Assembly (NCBI RefSeq): GCF_003663945.1
Contig: NZ_RCCH01000002.1
Location: 312,612-376,611, forward strand
Direction of reading: 5' to 3'
Length of the DNA stretch: 64,000 nt
DNA from: Lacinutrix venerupis
Lineage (GTDB): Bacteria > Bacteroidota > Bacteroidia > Flavobacteriales > Flavobacteriaceae
Both the position numbers and the translations under genes were made by a program. The notes beneath the pieces are model-generated. The model ran no database searches. It worked only from the letters and a program-made list of their open reading frames with translations, and had not been told where the DNA came from. Shown one piece after another: positions 43,204 to 51,445 of this stretch. Every line of letters starts with the position of its first letter. Positions within the stretch are counted from its first letter, which is position 1.

Positions 43204-44013
43204 CTAGTTAAAACTCCAATTTTTATAACTACTCGAAGCCTCTAACCTATTCTCTTTAGTGTCTTCTAAACTTGAGAAAAAATCTATTCCAGTTAATTTT
43301 TCAATTTCATCTACAGATACCACAAATTTATAAAGTGGTTCTTTAGACTCTTTATGGTCTATTAAAAATGCAAGCATTTTTGTTGCTCCAGAATTATTAT
43401 CGATTATTACTTTATAAAATTGATTTGGCACTGCAACTTTTTCACTACCAATAGTTTTCATTTTTCCTTTTAAAATACCACCTGAAACCACAAAAACACC
43501 ATCGTATTTACTTGCCCAATAACGTGTTTTTTGCTCTAACCTATTCCAAATTCCAGCATTAAAGTCATGCTTTTGCGGTGATATGTTACTTGTTAAAAAA
43601 GTTTCGTCGTGCGCTGCTTTACTGTACTTTCTATCTCCTGCCGGACACAAATGACCTCGATCGTAACCAGAGTTTTTATAATTACGCCAGTGTGCAGCCT
43701 TAGTTTTTACAGCTTCATCTATTTCAAAATAAGGTCTTTTAAAATTTGCGTTAGATAAATGCTCTTCTTTTAATTCGTATGCCACCCATTCTGCCTGTTC
43801 ATGCTCTTCGCTATAACTTAAACTATAACCTTCGTGATGCACTATTTCTCCTGTAGTACTTGTAGGTAAGAAGTATTCGTTAGTCTCAGTCTTTAAAACG
43901 GCTCCTTCATTAAATACTTCTGTCTTCTGCTTATTATTTAGATACTCGTTTATTAATAGTGTTGCTATTATTACTATAGCCGTAAGTACAGAATACTTGG
44001 TTTTATTATTCAA
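43204..44013 (-). CDS. DNA/RNA non-specific endonuclease (NUC1 family)
   Basis: 269 aa from a TTG at 44013. A hydrophobic N-terminal segment (SVLTAIVIIATLLI) suggests export or membrane anchoring. The nuclease core has the DRGH motif (YDRGHLCPAGDRKYS) with catalytic His, the Asn of TSNISPQKHDFNAGIWNRLE that binds metal, and the downstream FVVSGGI segment. It degrades nucleic acids outside the cytoplasm, perhaps for phosphate or nucleoside gain. It follows apbE by 26 nt and may share its transcript. Confidence 0.9.
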   Translation of the reverse strand: MNNKTKYSVLTAIVIIATLLINEYLNNKQKTEVFNEGAVLKTETNEYFLPTSTTGEIVHHEGYSLSYSEEHEQAEWVAYELKEEHLSNANFKRPYFEIDEAVKTKAAHWRNYKNSGYDRGHLCPAGDRKYSKAAHDETFLTSNISPQKHDFNAGIWNRLEQKTRYWASKYDGVFVVSGGILKGKMKTIGSEKVAVPNQFYKVIIDNNSGATKMLAFLIDHKESKEPLYKFVVSVDEIEKLTGIDFFSSLEDTKENRLEASSSYKNWSFN

Positions 44014-44039
44014 AATTACTCTTTATTAAAATTGATTAA

Positions 44040-45038
44040 TTATTCCTTAAACCCGTTAACATCTAAAACCTCAAGCTCTTGTTTATCGTTTTCAAAAATA
44101 ATATAAGCTTTTAGTTCTGGGTGTTTTGCTAAAAAATAATCGGCTTTTTTAACTCCCATTGCTTGTAAAGCAGTAGCATAACCATCTGCCATCATACAGG
44201 TTTCTGCAATTACAGAAACACTTAAAATGTTTGTTTTAGATGGATAACCTGTTTTTGTATTAATTATATGAGCATAACGATTTCCATTTTCATCTAATTT
44301 AAACTTCCTATATGTTCCTGAAGTAGCCATTGCTTTATCTTTAAACTCAATAACAGTATTTGTGCTTTGGGAACCATCAAAATTTGGGTTTTCTACACCT
44401 ACAGTCCAATTCTTTTTTTTATCAACATTTACACCTTTAGACCTTAGCTCGCCACCAATATTTACCATATAGTTTTTTACAGACTTTGCCTCCAAAAATT
44501 CTCCTATGACATCTACAGCATAACCTTTTGCAATAGCATTAAAATCTATAAATACACCATCTTCTTTTTTAATATAATTATCTACCAAGCCAACTCTATT
44601 AAAACCAACATAATTTAATAAACTATCAATTTTAATACTGTCTATTTTAATTTTTGGTTTTTCAGAACCAAAATCCCAAGCATTTACAAGGTTACCAATA
44701 GTAGGATCTAGAGCGCCTTCTGTTTCTCTATATAGTTTTTTAGAAGCTTTAAATACTTTAACAAAATGAGCATCTACACTAATATTTTCGTTTTTATTTA
44801 ATTTTGATATATTGGAATCTGGCTGATAATTTGACATTGATTTATTGATAATATAAAATATACTATCAAACTGTTTTTTATAATTTTCGTTAGTATTTGA
44901 AGCATAAGTGATTTCGTAAAACGTACCGAAAACAGAACCACTTATTTTGCTGTTTTTAAGTTCCTGTTTACAAGAAACAAAAAAAGTAACAAGACATAAC
45001 ACAAACAAAAACTTCTTTAAAGCAAATAACAATTTCAT
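44040..45038 (-). CDS. apbE: FAD:protein FMN transferase
   Basis: 332 aa. Lipobox FFVSC (about Cys23). ApbE motifs: GSVFGTFYEITY, LDPTIGNLVNAWDFG, DFNAIAKGYAVDVIG, GGELRSKG and HIINTKTGYPS, followed by AETCMMADGYATALQAMG. It attaches FMN from FAD to threonines of exported flavoproteins such as NqrB/NqrC and RnfG. The upstream gene encodes the small Nqr-associated protein, 4 nt away. No nqr subunit genes are in the window, so its substrates are encoded elsewhere. Confidence 0.95.
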   Translation of the reverse strand: MKLLFALKKFLFVLCLVTFFVSCKQELKNSKISGSVFGTFYEITYASNTNENYKKQFDSIFYIINKSMSNYQPDSNISKLNKNENISVDAHFVKVFKASKKLYRETEGALDPTIGNLVNAWDFGSEKPKIKIDSIKIDSLLNYVGFNRVGLVDNYIKKEDGVFIDFNAIAKGYAVDVIGEFLEAKSVKNYMVNIGGELRSKGVNVDKKKNWTVGVENPNFDGSQSTNTVIEFKDKAMATSGTYRKFKLDENGNRYAHIINTKTGYPSKTNILSVSVIAETCMMADGYATALQAMGVKKADYFLAKHPELKAYIIFENDKQELEVLDVNGFKE

Positions 45039-45042
45039 AATC

Positions 45043-45420
45043 TTAGTTTAAATTAGTTTCAATAACCTGGATACCATTATATTCAATTAAATACTCTTCG
45101 TTTAAATAAACCGGCAAATCTTCTCCTTCAGGATTTCCTAAACCAACTCCCGCATACAATACTTTTGCATTTTTTTCGCGTGCATGTTTTTTAAAAGATT
45201 CCATCCAAATAACATCGTAATTATTGGCGTTATCTGGTAATAAGACCGCTTTTACTATAACAAAAAAATATTGTTTATTAGCATCTATACACACAAATTG
45301 AGGGTGTCTTTTTAGTTTACTATTTACTGCAATAAACTCAAAACCTCGTTTTTCGAGGTCTTTACCAACGTGATTCATAGCAAGATTATGTAACTCTTGC
45401 TTTGTAAGTGCTTTTCTCAT
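45043..45420 (-). CDS. Short protein of the type associated with nqr/apbE genes
   Basis: 125 aa from ATG 45420 (MRKALTKQELHNLAMN); a longer frame to 45498 adds an unlikely leader. Features: VGKDLEKRGFEFIAVNS, HPQFVCIDANKQYFFVIVKA, VLYAGVGLGNPEGEDLPVYL. Similar short flavobacterial proteins are often labelled NqrF in databases because of neighbourhood, but it has neither the [2Fe-2S] nor the FAD domain, so that name should not be used. Function is unknown. It leads the apbE transcript and is divergent from the aldehyde dehydrogenase gene. Confidence 0.75.
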   Translation of the reverse strand: MRKALTKQELHNLAMNHVGKDLEKRGFEFIAVNSKLKRHPQFVCIDANKQYFFVIVKAVLLPDNANNYDVIWMESFKKHAREKNAKVLYAGVGLGNPEGEDLPVYLNEEYLIEYNGIQVIETNLN

Positions 45421-45623
45421 AAAGCAAAAATACAAAAGGAAGCTATTAATAGAAAACAGATTTCTCTTCAAGTTATAATAATCACTTAGGCAAAACACAT
45501 TTACTTTAAAGCCAGTCTTATCTTCTAATTTTTCATTTCATTTAAAACTTAGCAAAAGGTTTGTTTACTATAATCTATTCCTATAATTTTACAAATAACG
45601 TGAGATTAACTTCAGTAAGTAAA

Positions 45624-47063
45624 ATGCAAAATATTCAAAACTACATAAATGGATCTTTCCAAAACCCTATTCAAAACAAATGGATAGATAACTATAACCC
45701 AAGTAAAGGAGAGGTTTATGGGCAAATTCCAAACTCAACAAAAGAAGATGTAGAAAATGCTTATAAGGCAGCAAAATCTGCATTTCCTAAATGGTCACAA
45801 ACTAGCATAGAGGAACGAAGTAAAATACTCATAAAAATTTCAGAATTAATAGAAGAGAATCTAGATGCTTTCTCCCAAGCAGAAAGTAAAGATAATGGAA
45901 AACCAATAAGCTTAGCTAAGGCAGTAGACATCCCAAGATCTGCAAGTAATTTTAGGTTTTTTGGCAATGCTATTACTCAATTTGCTAGCGAAAGTCATGA
46001 AAGCATTGGCCAAGCAATTAATTATACTTTACGTCAACCTATTGGTGTTGTAGGTTGTATTTCGCCATGGAATCTTCCTTTGTATTTATTTACTTGGAAA
46101 ATAGCTCCAGCCATTGCTGCAGGAAATTGTGTTGTTGCTAAGCCTAGCGAAGTCACACCAATGACCGCTTATTTATTGGGTGAAATTTGTAGTGAAGCTG
46201 GACTACCAAAAGGTGTTTTAAATATAGTTCACGGTTTAGGAAGCACTACAGGACAAGCAATTATAGAACATAAAGATATTAAAGCCATAAGTTTTACAGG
46301 AGGAACTGCAACTGGAGCTCATATTGCAAAAATAGCAGCTCCAATGTTTAAAAAATTATCCTTAGAATTAGGCGGAAAAAATCCAAACATCATATTTGCA
46401 GATTGCGATTATGAGGATATGCTAAACACAACTGTTCGTTCTTCGTTTGCTAATCAAGGACAAATTTGTTTATGCGGAAGTAGGATTTTTGTTGAATCTT
46501 CTATTTATGAGAAATTTAAAAAAGACTTTGTTACAAAGGTAAAAGCTTTAAAAGTTGGTCATCCAGCAGAAGCCAACACAAATATTGGCGCATTAGTATC
46601 TAAAGCACATTTAGAAAAAGTAAAGGAATATATAGATATAGCTAAAACTGAAAACGGAACCATTCTTTATGGAGGCAATAAAGTTACTGTAGAAGGTTTT
46701 GAAAACGGATACTATTTAGAACCTACAATTATAGAAGTGCCAAGTGATGAATGCCGTGTAAACCAAGAAGAAATTTTTGGACCAGTCGTTACAATAATGC
46801 CTTTTAAAACCGAAGATGAAGTATTATCAATGGCAAACAAAGTAAAGTACGGTTTATCTGCTACACTTTGGACAAACAACTTAAAACGCACTATGCGAAT
46901 GAGCAACCAATTACAAGCAGGAATTGTATGGGTTAATACCTGGATGATGCGTGATTTAAGAACACCATTTGGCGGCGTAAAAGCTTCAGGTGTTGGACGA
47001 GAAGGTGGTTTTGAAGCTCTTCGATTTTTTACTGAGGCTAAGAATGTGTGTATAAAATATTAG
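45624..47063 (+). CDS. Aldehyde dehydrogenase (probable 2-aminomuconic semialdehyde dehydrogenase)
   Basis: 479 aa from ATG 45624 (MQNIQNYINGSF, the usual N-terminus). NAD-ALDH motifs: ISPWNLPLYLFTWKIAPAIA, SFTGGTATGAHI, catalytic Glu in LELGGKNPNIIF and catalytic Cys in NQGQICLCGSR. Together with the downstream dioxygenase and decarboxylase, it most likely oxidises 2-aminomuconate 6-semialdehyde to 2-aminomuconate in the kynurenine route; by sequence alone other aldehydes are possible. First gene of the 3-hydroxyanthranilate operon. Confidence 0.9.
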   Translation: MQNIQNYINGSFQNPIQNKWIDNYNPSKGEVYGQIPNSTKEDVENAYKAAKSAFPKWSQTSIEERSKILIKISELIEENLDAFSQAESKDNGKPISLAKAVDIPRSASNFRFFGNAITQFASESHESIGQAINYTLRQPIGVVGCISPWNLPLYLFTWKIAPAIAAGNCVVAKPSEVTPMTAYLLGEICSEAGLPKGVLNIVHGLGSTTGQAIIEHKDIKAISFTGGTATGAHIAKIAAPMFKKLSLELGGKNPNIIFADCDYEDMLNTTVRSSFANQGQICLCGSRIFVESSIYEKFKKDFVTKVKALKVGHPAEANTNIGALVSKAHLEKVKEYIDIAKTENGTILYGGNKVTVEGFENGYYLEPTIIEVPSDECRVNQEEIFGPVVTIMPFKTEDEVLSMANKVKYGLSATLWTNNLKRTMRMSNQLQAGIVWVNTWMMRDLRTPFGGVKASGVGREGGFEALRFFTEAKNVCIKY

Positions 47064-47096
47064 TTTAATTAAATTTCAACTTGAAACTCTATTTTA

Positions 47097-47393
47097 ATGC
47101 CAATTGTTACAATTAATAGAATTAGTGAACACGAAAATAGATTTAGAAAAATTCGGTTAGAAGTTAATGGTAAATTATTCGCAAAAATAAATAACAGTGA
47201 AAAACAAAAATTAGAGTTACCATATGGTAAACATTATATTCAAGCAAAAATTGATTGGTGCACATCAAATATTTTGGAAGTAGAATTAGTAGAAGATATC
47301 GACGTAAAGTTAACAAAAGGAAAAAGGTCAACTCTATATAGAACAACCTTTGGATATAAAAAATATTTATTATTACAGTTGGAAGTTAATTAA
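47097..47393 (+). CDS. Uncharacterised 98-aa protein inside the catabolic operon
   Basis: 98 aa, no signal peptide, beta-rich: NRISEHENRFRKIRLEVNGK, LELPYGKHYIQAKIDW, CTSNILEVELVEDID, KRSTLYRTTFGYKKY. The layout (a short decorated beta sandwich with a PYGKH..QAKIDWC segment) resembles PEGA-like or DUF2846-like domains, but I cannot name a family. It starts 33 nt after the aldehyde dehydrogenase and is followed by a palindrome and the SDR gene. Its base composition is slightly poorer in GC than its neighbours, so it may be a later insertion. Confidence 0.65.
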   Translation: MPIVTINRISEHENRFRKIRLEVNGKLFAKINNSEKQKLELPYGKHYIQAKIDWCTSNILEVELVEDIDVKLTKGKRSTLYRTTFGYKKYLLLQLEVN

Positions 47394-47422
47394 ATATAGC
47401 TTCCGTTTAACATTAAAAAAGA

Positions 47423-47440
47423 TTCCTGCCTACGCAGGAA
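47423..47440. repeat. REP-like palindrome
   Basis: TTCCTGC-CTAC-GCAGGAA, a 7/4/7 inverted repeat with much higher GC than its surroundings, 6 nt before the SDR start codon. This exact motif is a common dispersed palindrome in flavobacterial genomes (from memory). It could influence mRNA stability or ribosome access here. Confidence 0.5.
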
Positions 47441-47446
47441 ATTATT

Positions 47447-48229
47447 ATGGATTTACAACTAAACAACAAATACGCATTAGTTTGTGGAAGCACAGCAGGA
47501 ATAGGAAAAGCTACTGCTTTGGCTTTAGCCGAAGAAGGTGCTATAATAACGCTAATTGCAAGAAACGAAGACAAGTTAAAGGCCACTTTAACACAACTAC
47601 CTCAACATAGAAATCACGATTATATTGTTGCTGATTTTTCTAATCCGATGGAATTAAAAGAAAAGGTAGAAAGCTACATTAAAAACAATCATGGTTTTCA
47701 TGTATTAGTAAACAATACTGGTGGTCCGGCAGGCGGACCAGTTTTTTCAGCAGAAATAGAGGAGTTTGAAACCGCTTTTACACAACATTTAAAATGCAAT
47801 CACGTGTTAGCGCAAGCGGTAGTTCCGTTTATGAAAGATGAAGCATATGGAAGAATAATAAATGTAATTTCAACCTCTGTAAAACAACCTTTAGATGGAC
47901 TTGGAGTTAGTAATACTATTCGTGGAGCAGTTGCAAATTGGAGTAAAACACTAGCAAATGAGCTTGGACAATTTGGTATTACTGTAAACAATGTATTACC
48001 AGGTGCAACAGGCACAGAACGGTTAACTGAAATTATTAAAAATAAATCTGCTAAATCTGGAAAAAGCGAAGAAGAATCTGCCAATGCAATGAAGAGTGCC
48101 GTGCCAGCAAAACGTTTTGCAAAACCAGAAGAATTAGCAAATGCTATAACTTTTTTAGCTAGCGAACGTGCTGCTTATATTAACGGAATTAATCTTCCTG
48201 TTGATGGCGGAAGAACAAAATCTTTGTAA
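47447..48229 (+). CDS. SDR family protein lacking the YxxxK catalytic pair
   Basis: 260 aa. N-terminal Rossmann motif CGSTAGIGKATALALAEEGA and NNTGGPAGGP are present, as is the C-terminal AAYINGINLPVDGGRTKS. At the active site, where classical SDRs have YxxxK, the sequence is SNTIRGAVANWSK, so Tyr and Lys are replaced by Ser and Arg. This fits the divergent BKR-like SDR subgroup (cd05344), which is described as not matching the catalytic tetrad. Role in 3-hydroxyanthranilate breakdown is unknown; position between dehydrogenase and dioxygenase genes suggests a linked step or regulatory function. Confidence 0.85.
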   Translation: MDLQLNNKYALVCGSTAGIGKATALALAEEGAIITLIARNEDKLKATLTQLPQHRNHDYIVADFSNPMELKEKVESYIKNNHGFHVLVNNTGGPAGGPVFSAEIEEFETAFTQHLKCNHVLAQAVVPFMKDEAYGRIINVISTSVKQPLDGLGVSNTIRGAVANWSKTLANELGQFGITVNNVLPGATGTERLTEIIKNKSAKSGKSEEESANAMKSAVPAKRFAKPEELANAITFLASERAAYINGINLPVDGGRTKSL

Positions 48230-48265
48230 CTTTATAAAATTACATAACCATAAAATATAATAATT

Positions 48266-48802
48266 ATGAGTAAATTATTTCCACCTATAAATTTTAAAGA
48301 TTGGATTGAAGAAAATAGGCATCTTTTAAAACCACCTGTTGGCAACAAAGTAGTATGGAAAGATGGCGATTTTATTGTAATGGTTGTTGGTGGTCCTAAT
48401 AGCAGAAAAGATTATCATTATAACGAAACACCAGAATTTTTCTATCAAGTAGAAGGTGATATTGTTTTAAAAGTAATAGACGAAGGCACGCCAAGAGATA
48501 TTCATATTAAAGAAGGTGAAATGTTTTTATTACCACCTAAAGTACCACACTCACCTCAACGTGGTGCGAATACTGTAGGCTTAGTAATTGAATATCCAAG
48601 AGAAAAAGGAGTGCAGGATGCATTACTTTGGTTTTGCGAAAACTGTACAACAAAATTATACGAAGAAGATTTTACTATTAAAAATATAGAAACCGATATG
48701 CCTAAAATTTTCGATAAATATTATGGCGATCAAGAGAAACGTACATGTCCAAATTGTGGAGAAATAATGCAACCACCAAAAAAAGTAAAAATTAATGAGT
48801 AA
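48266..48802 (+). CDS. nbaC: 3-hydroxyanthranilate 3,4-dioxygenase
   Basis: 178 aa cupin. Opens the ring of 3-hydroxyanthranilate to 2-amino-3-carboxymuconate semialdehyde using Fe(II) and O2. Metal-ligand residues lie in [15 protein letters not shown] (His, Glu) and [12 protein letters not shown] (His). The C-terminus carries two CxxC pairs (CENC and CPNC), the rubredoxin-like second iron site of bacterial enzymes. It overlaps the next gene by 8 nt. Confidence 0.95.
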   Translation: MSKLFPPINFKDWIEENRHLLKPPVGNKVVWKDGDFIVMVVGGPNSRKDYHYNETPEFFYQVEGDIVLKVIDEGTPRDIHIKEGEMFLLPPKVPHSPQRGANTVGLVIEYPREKGVQDALLWFCENCTTKLYEEDFTIKNIETDMPKIFDKYYGDQEKRTCPNCGEIMQPPKKVKINE

Positions 48803-49880
48803 ACGCAAATTAAGAATAAACGGTCATTCGCATTTATTGCCTTATCCAGAGGAAATTCCTCAATTTATGCAAGATAAAGGTATTTTTTGGGTAGATAAAG
48901 ATCGAAAATTTATGCTACAAAAAGACTGGAATCGACCAATTACAGATTCAAGTTTTTTCTTAAATGAAAAACTAGCATGGATGGAACGTTTTAAAATAGA
49001 CCATGCTGTTGTTTTAAACTTATCTCAATTATATGGAAATGGTTTGCGTGTTGAAGAAATGAAACAAGCTTTACGTTTCCAAAACGACTTTAATGCCAAA
49101 GTACAACACCAAAACCCAAGTAAATTCACTTGTGGATTTGTTGTACATCCTGGATTTGTAAGAGGAGCTTGTTGGGAAATCGAACGTTGTGTAGAAGAGT
49201 TAGGTTTACAGTTATTGTGCCTACCAACACATTATATGGATACTATTGGAACTTGGCGTTGTATTTTTGATGAAGAAAACGAGCCTATTTTCGAGCTAGC
49301 CAATAAATATAATCTTGCAGTAGAAATCCATCCGTATGATGGTGAAAAGTTTATAAAACTAGAAAATACGTCTTGGCGTTTTCATTTAATTTGGATGCTG
49401 GCACAATGTGCCGATGCTTACCATTTTTTAACTTTAAATGGCTACCAAGACAAATATCCTAACATGCGAACATGTTTTGCACATGGAGGACAATTAGCAC
49501 AAATAAATTTAGGCAGGCGTATTCAAGGTTTTGATGGCAGACCAGATTTATTTGAAGGAAAAAGTCATCCAAGAAAAGCCGTAGCACATAAAAATATATT
49601 TTTTGATACTTTGGTTCATGATACTGGTGGTTTAGAATTATTAATTAGAAACCAAACATCTAATCAAGTTATTATGGGATTAGACGACCCGTATCCTTTA
49701 GGAGAAATGGAAAGTGAAAAGCAAAGCTCTTATCCTGGCAAAATTTTAGATTTAGCAATGGAACGTAAAATTATTACAGAGCCACAACGAGATGCTATAT
49801 GGGAAGACAATGTAATACAATGGCTTTGTGGAGACGACCAAGCTGCTAAAGACAAACTTGTAAAACGAATATTGGGATAA
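48795..49880 (+). CDS. nbaD: 2-amino-3-carboxymuconate-6-semialdehyde decarboxylase (amidohydrolase family)
   Basis: 361 aa. Zn-binding amidohydrolase pattern: HSH in [11 protein letters not shown], His in AVEIHPYDG, His in CFAHGGQLA and Asp in [13 protein letters not shown]. These are the ACMSD ligand positions. It decarboxylates the product of the upstream dioxygenase, preventing quinolinate formation and sending carbon to 2-aminomuconate. Overlap of 8 nt with nbaC indicates translational coupling, and its stop TAA overlaps the ATG of the small frame at 49880. Confidence 0.93.
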   Translation: MSKRKLRINGHSHLLPYPEEIPQFMQDKGIFWVDKDRKFMLQKDWNRPITDSSFFLNEKLAWMERFKIDHAVVLNLSQLYGNGLRVEEMKQALRFQNDFNAKVQHQNPSKFTCGFVVHPGFVRGACWEIERCVEELGLQLLCLPTHYMDTIGTWRCIFDEENEPIFELANKYNLAVEIHPYDGEKFIKLENTSWRFHLIWMLAQCADAYHFLTLNGYQDKYPNMRTCFAHGGQLAQINLGRRIQGFDGRPDLFEGKSHPRKAVAHKNIFFDTLVHDTGGLELLIRNQTSNQVIMGLDDPYPLGEMESEKQSSYPGKILDLAMERKIITEPQRDAIWEDNVIQWLCGDDQAAKDKLVKRILG

Positions 49881-50012
49881 TGAAAAAAAAAGTCTTTTTG
49901 TGACACTGTTGCGACATACATTAAATTTAAAAACATTTTCCCATTAATAATTATAGTAGTGTTACTCATTGCAATTTTAATAAAAACGCTTTATAATATT
50001 ATAATACATTAA
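49880..50012 (+). pseudogene. Small single-membrane-span protein, frame broken at an A9 tract
   Basis: ATG 49880 overlaps the decarboxylase stop (TAATG) and is followed by nine A's; in frame it ends after seven codons. With eight A's the frame reads MKKKSFCDTVATYIKFKNIF and then a hydrophobic helix PLIIIVVLLIAILIKTL, ending at TAA 50010-50012, a 44-aa protein. The coupled start and coherent membrane helix suggest a real gene that is frameshifted, restored by slippage on the A tract, or misread. No family is recognised. Alternatively the hydrophobic stretch is chance. Confidence 0.4.
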
Positions 50013-50018
50013 TTATTT

Positions 50019-50660
50019 ATGTATTTCTTACCAGAAAAATTAGACGAATACATTGTTTCTCATAGTCAAGAAGAACCAGAACTATTACAACAACTTACGC
50101 GAGAAACCTACCTTAAAATACTTCAACCTATAATGTTGTCTGGCCCATATCAAGGCCGCGTTTTAAGTATGATTTCTAAATTAGTTAGACCTAAAACTAT
50201 TTTAGAACTTGGCACTTTTACTGGATACGCTACAATTTGTTTAGCAGAAGGCCTTCAAAAAGAAGGAGAGATACATACAATAGATATTAAAGAAGAACTT
50301 GAAGATTTTCAACGCAAGTATTTTAATAAATCTGGTTATGGCTCTCAAATTCATCAACACTTAGGAAATGCTGTAGATATTATACCAACACTGGATAAAA
50401 CTTTTGACTTAGTATTTATTGATGCAGACAAACCTAATTACGTCAACTATTTTAACTTAATAATAGATAAGTTAAATTCTGGAGGTATTATACTTTCAGA
50501 CAATGTTTTATGGCATGGTAAAGTAGTTGAAAAATTAAACCCAAAAGATATTTCAACAAAAGCAGTACTAGACTTTAATACACTTTTAAAAGAAGATTCC
50601 AGAATTGAAACTGTTGTTTTACCTATTCGAGACGGCTTAACAATAAGCAGAAAGCTATAA
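50019..50660 (+). CDS. SAM-dependent O-methyltransferase (class I, catechol-type)
   Basis: 213 aa. SAM site LELGTFTGYATICLAEGL, acidic ribose ligand in IHTIDIKEEL, metal/catalytic segment FIDADKPNYVNYF and DNVLWHGKVV. Family methylates catechols or, as in YrrM/TrmR, tRNA wobble hydroxyuridine; the sequence does not decide. It may be the last gene of the 3-hydroxyanthranilate transcript, or belong with the following HipA-like gene, which starts 5 nt later. Confidence 0.9.
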   Translation: MYFLPEKLDEYIVSHSQEEPELLQQLTRETYLKILQPIMLSGPYQGRVLSMISKLVRPKTILELGTFTGYATICLAEGLQKEGEIHTIDIKEELEDFQRKYFNKSGYGSQIHQHLGNAVDIIPTLDKTFDLVFIDADKPNYVNYFNLIIDKLNSGGIILSDNVLWHGKVVEKLNPKDISTKAVLDFNTLLKEDSRIETVVLPIRDGLTISRKL

Positions 50661-50665
50661 TAACT

Positions 50666-51445
50666 ATGAGCAAATTAAATATTAGAACTGTTGATGTTGT
50701 ACAATACGTAACACCTTTAAGAGAAGGTGGATCTTTACCTGCAATTGTTAAAGCTAGTGATGATTTTTTATACGTCTTAAAATTTAGAGGTGCTGGTCAA
50801 GGAAAAAAAGCTTTGATTGCAGAATTTATTGGAGGTGAGTTAGCAAGAGCCATAGGATTAAAAGTTCCGGAGTTAGTATTTATGAATTTAGACGATTCAT
50901 TTAGCAAAACAGAACCTGATGAAGAAATTCAAGATTTACTTAAATTTAGCGTAGGTTTAAATTTAGGATTACACTATTTAAGTGGCTCCATAACATTCGA
51001 TCCTTTAGCATCTGTAGCAGATGCTAAAACAGCTTCTAAATTAGTGCTTTTAGATAGTATAATTAGTAATATTGATAGAACTGCCAAAAATCCAAATGTA
51101 TTAAATTGGAATAAAGAATTATGGGTTATCGATAATGGAGCAAGTTTCTATTTTCATCATAATTGGGAAACTTGGGAAAATCATTTAAATAAAACGTTTC
51201 CTCTTATAAAAGACCACGTACTATTAAATCGTGCTACAGATTTAGACCTTGCTGCTAAAGACATTATTAATGCCTTAGACCAAGACACCATTAAAAACAT
51301 TATTGATACCATTCCAGAAAACTGGTTAATAAATGAGTCTGATACCTTTACGCCAGATCAAATTAGAGCTGCCTATATAAAATATTTAAACACCAGACTC
51401 TCAAAGATTGATTCATTAGTTAAAGAAGCAAAAGATGCAAGATAA
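50666..51445 (+). CDS. HipA-like kinase (HipA_2 type)
   Basis: 259 aa, lacking the N-terminal HipA subdomain of the classical toxin. Kinase features: YVLKFRGAGQGKKALIAEFI (ATP-lysine and glycine-rich loop), catalytic segment SNIDRTAKNPNVLNW (Asp and Asn) and metal motif VIDNGASFYFH (DNG in place of DFG). Its 3' end overlaps the DUF3037 gene by 11 nt. The pair HipA_2-DUF3037 occurs in many bacteria; no substrate is known to me. The toxin interpretation is not warranted without an HipB-like antitoxin, which is absent. Confidence 0.85.
   Translation: MSKLNIRTVDVVQYVTPLREGGSLPAIVKASDDFLYVLKFRGAGQGKKALIAEFIGGELARAIGLKVPELVFMNLDDSFSKTEPDEEIQDLLKFSVGLNLGLHYLSGSITFDPLASVADAKTASKLVLLDSIISNIDRTAKNPNVLNWNKELWVIDNGASFYFHHNWETWENHLNKTFPLIKDHVLLNRATDLDLAAKDIINALDQDTIKNIIDTIPENWLINESDTFTPDQIRAAYIKYLNTRLSKIDSLVKEAKDAR

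Noticed and set aside
45043-45420. Annotation as Na+-translocating NADH-quinone reductase subunit F
   Set aside because: At 125 aa it lacks both the ferredoxin-like and FAD/NAD-binding domains; the name appears to come from gene neighbourhood only.
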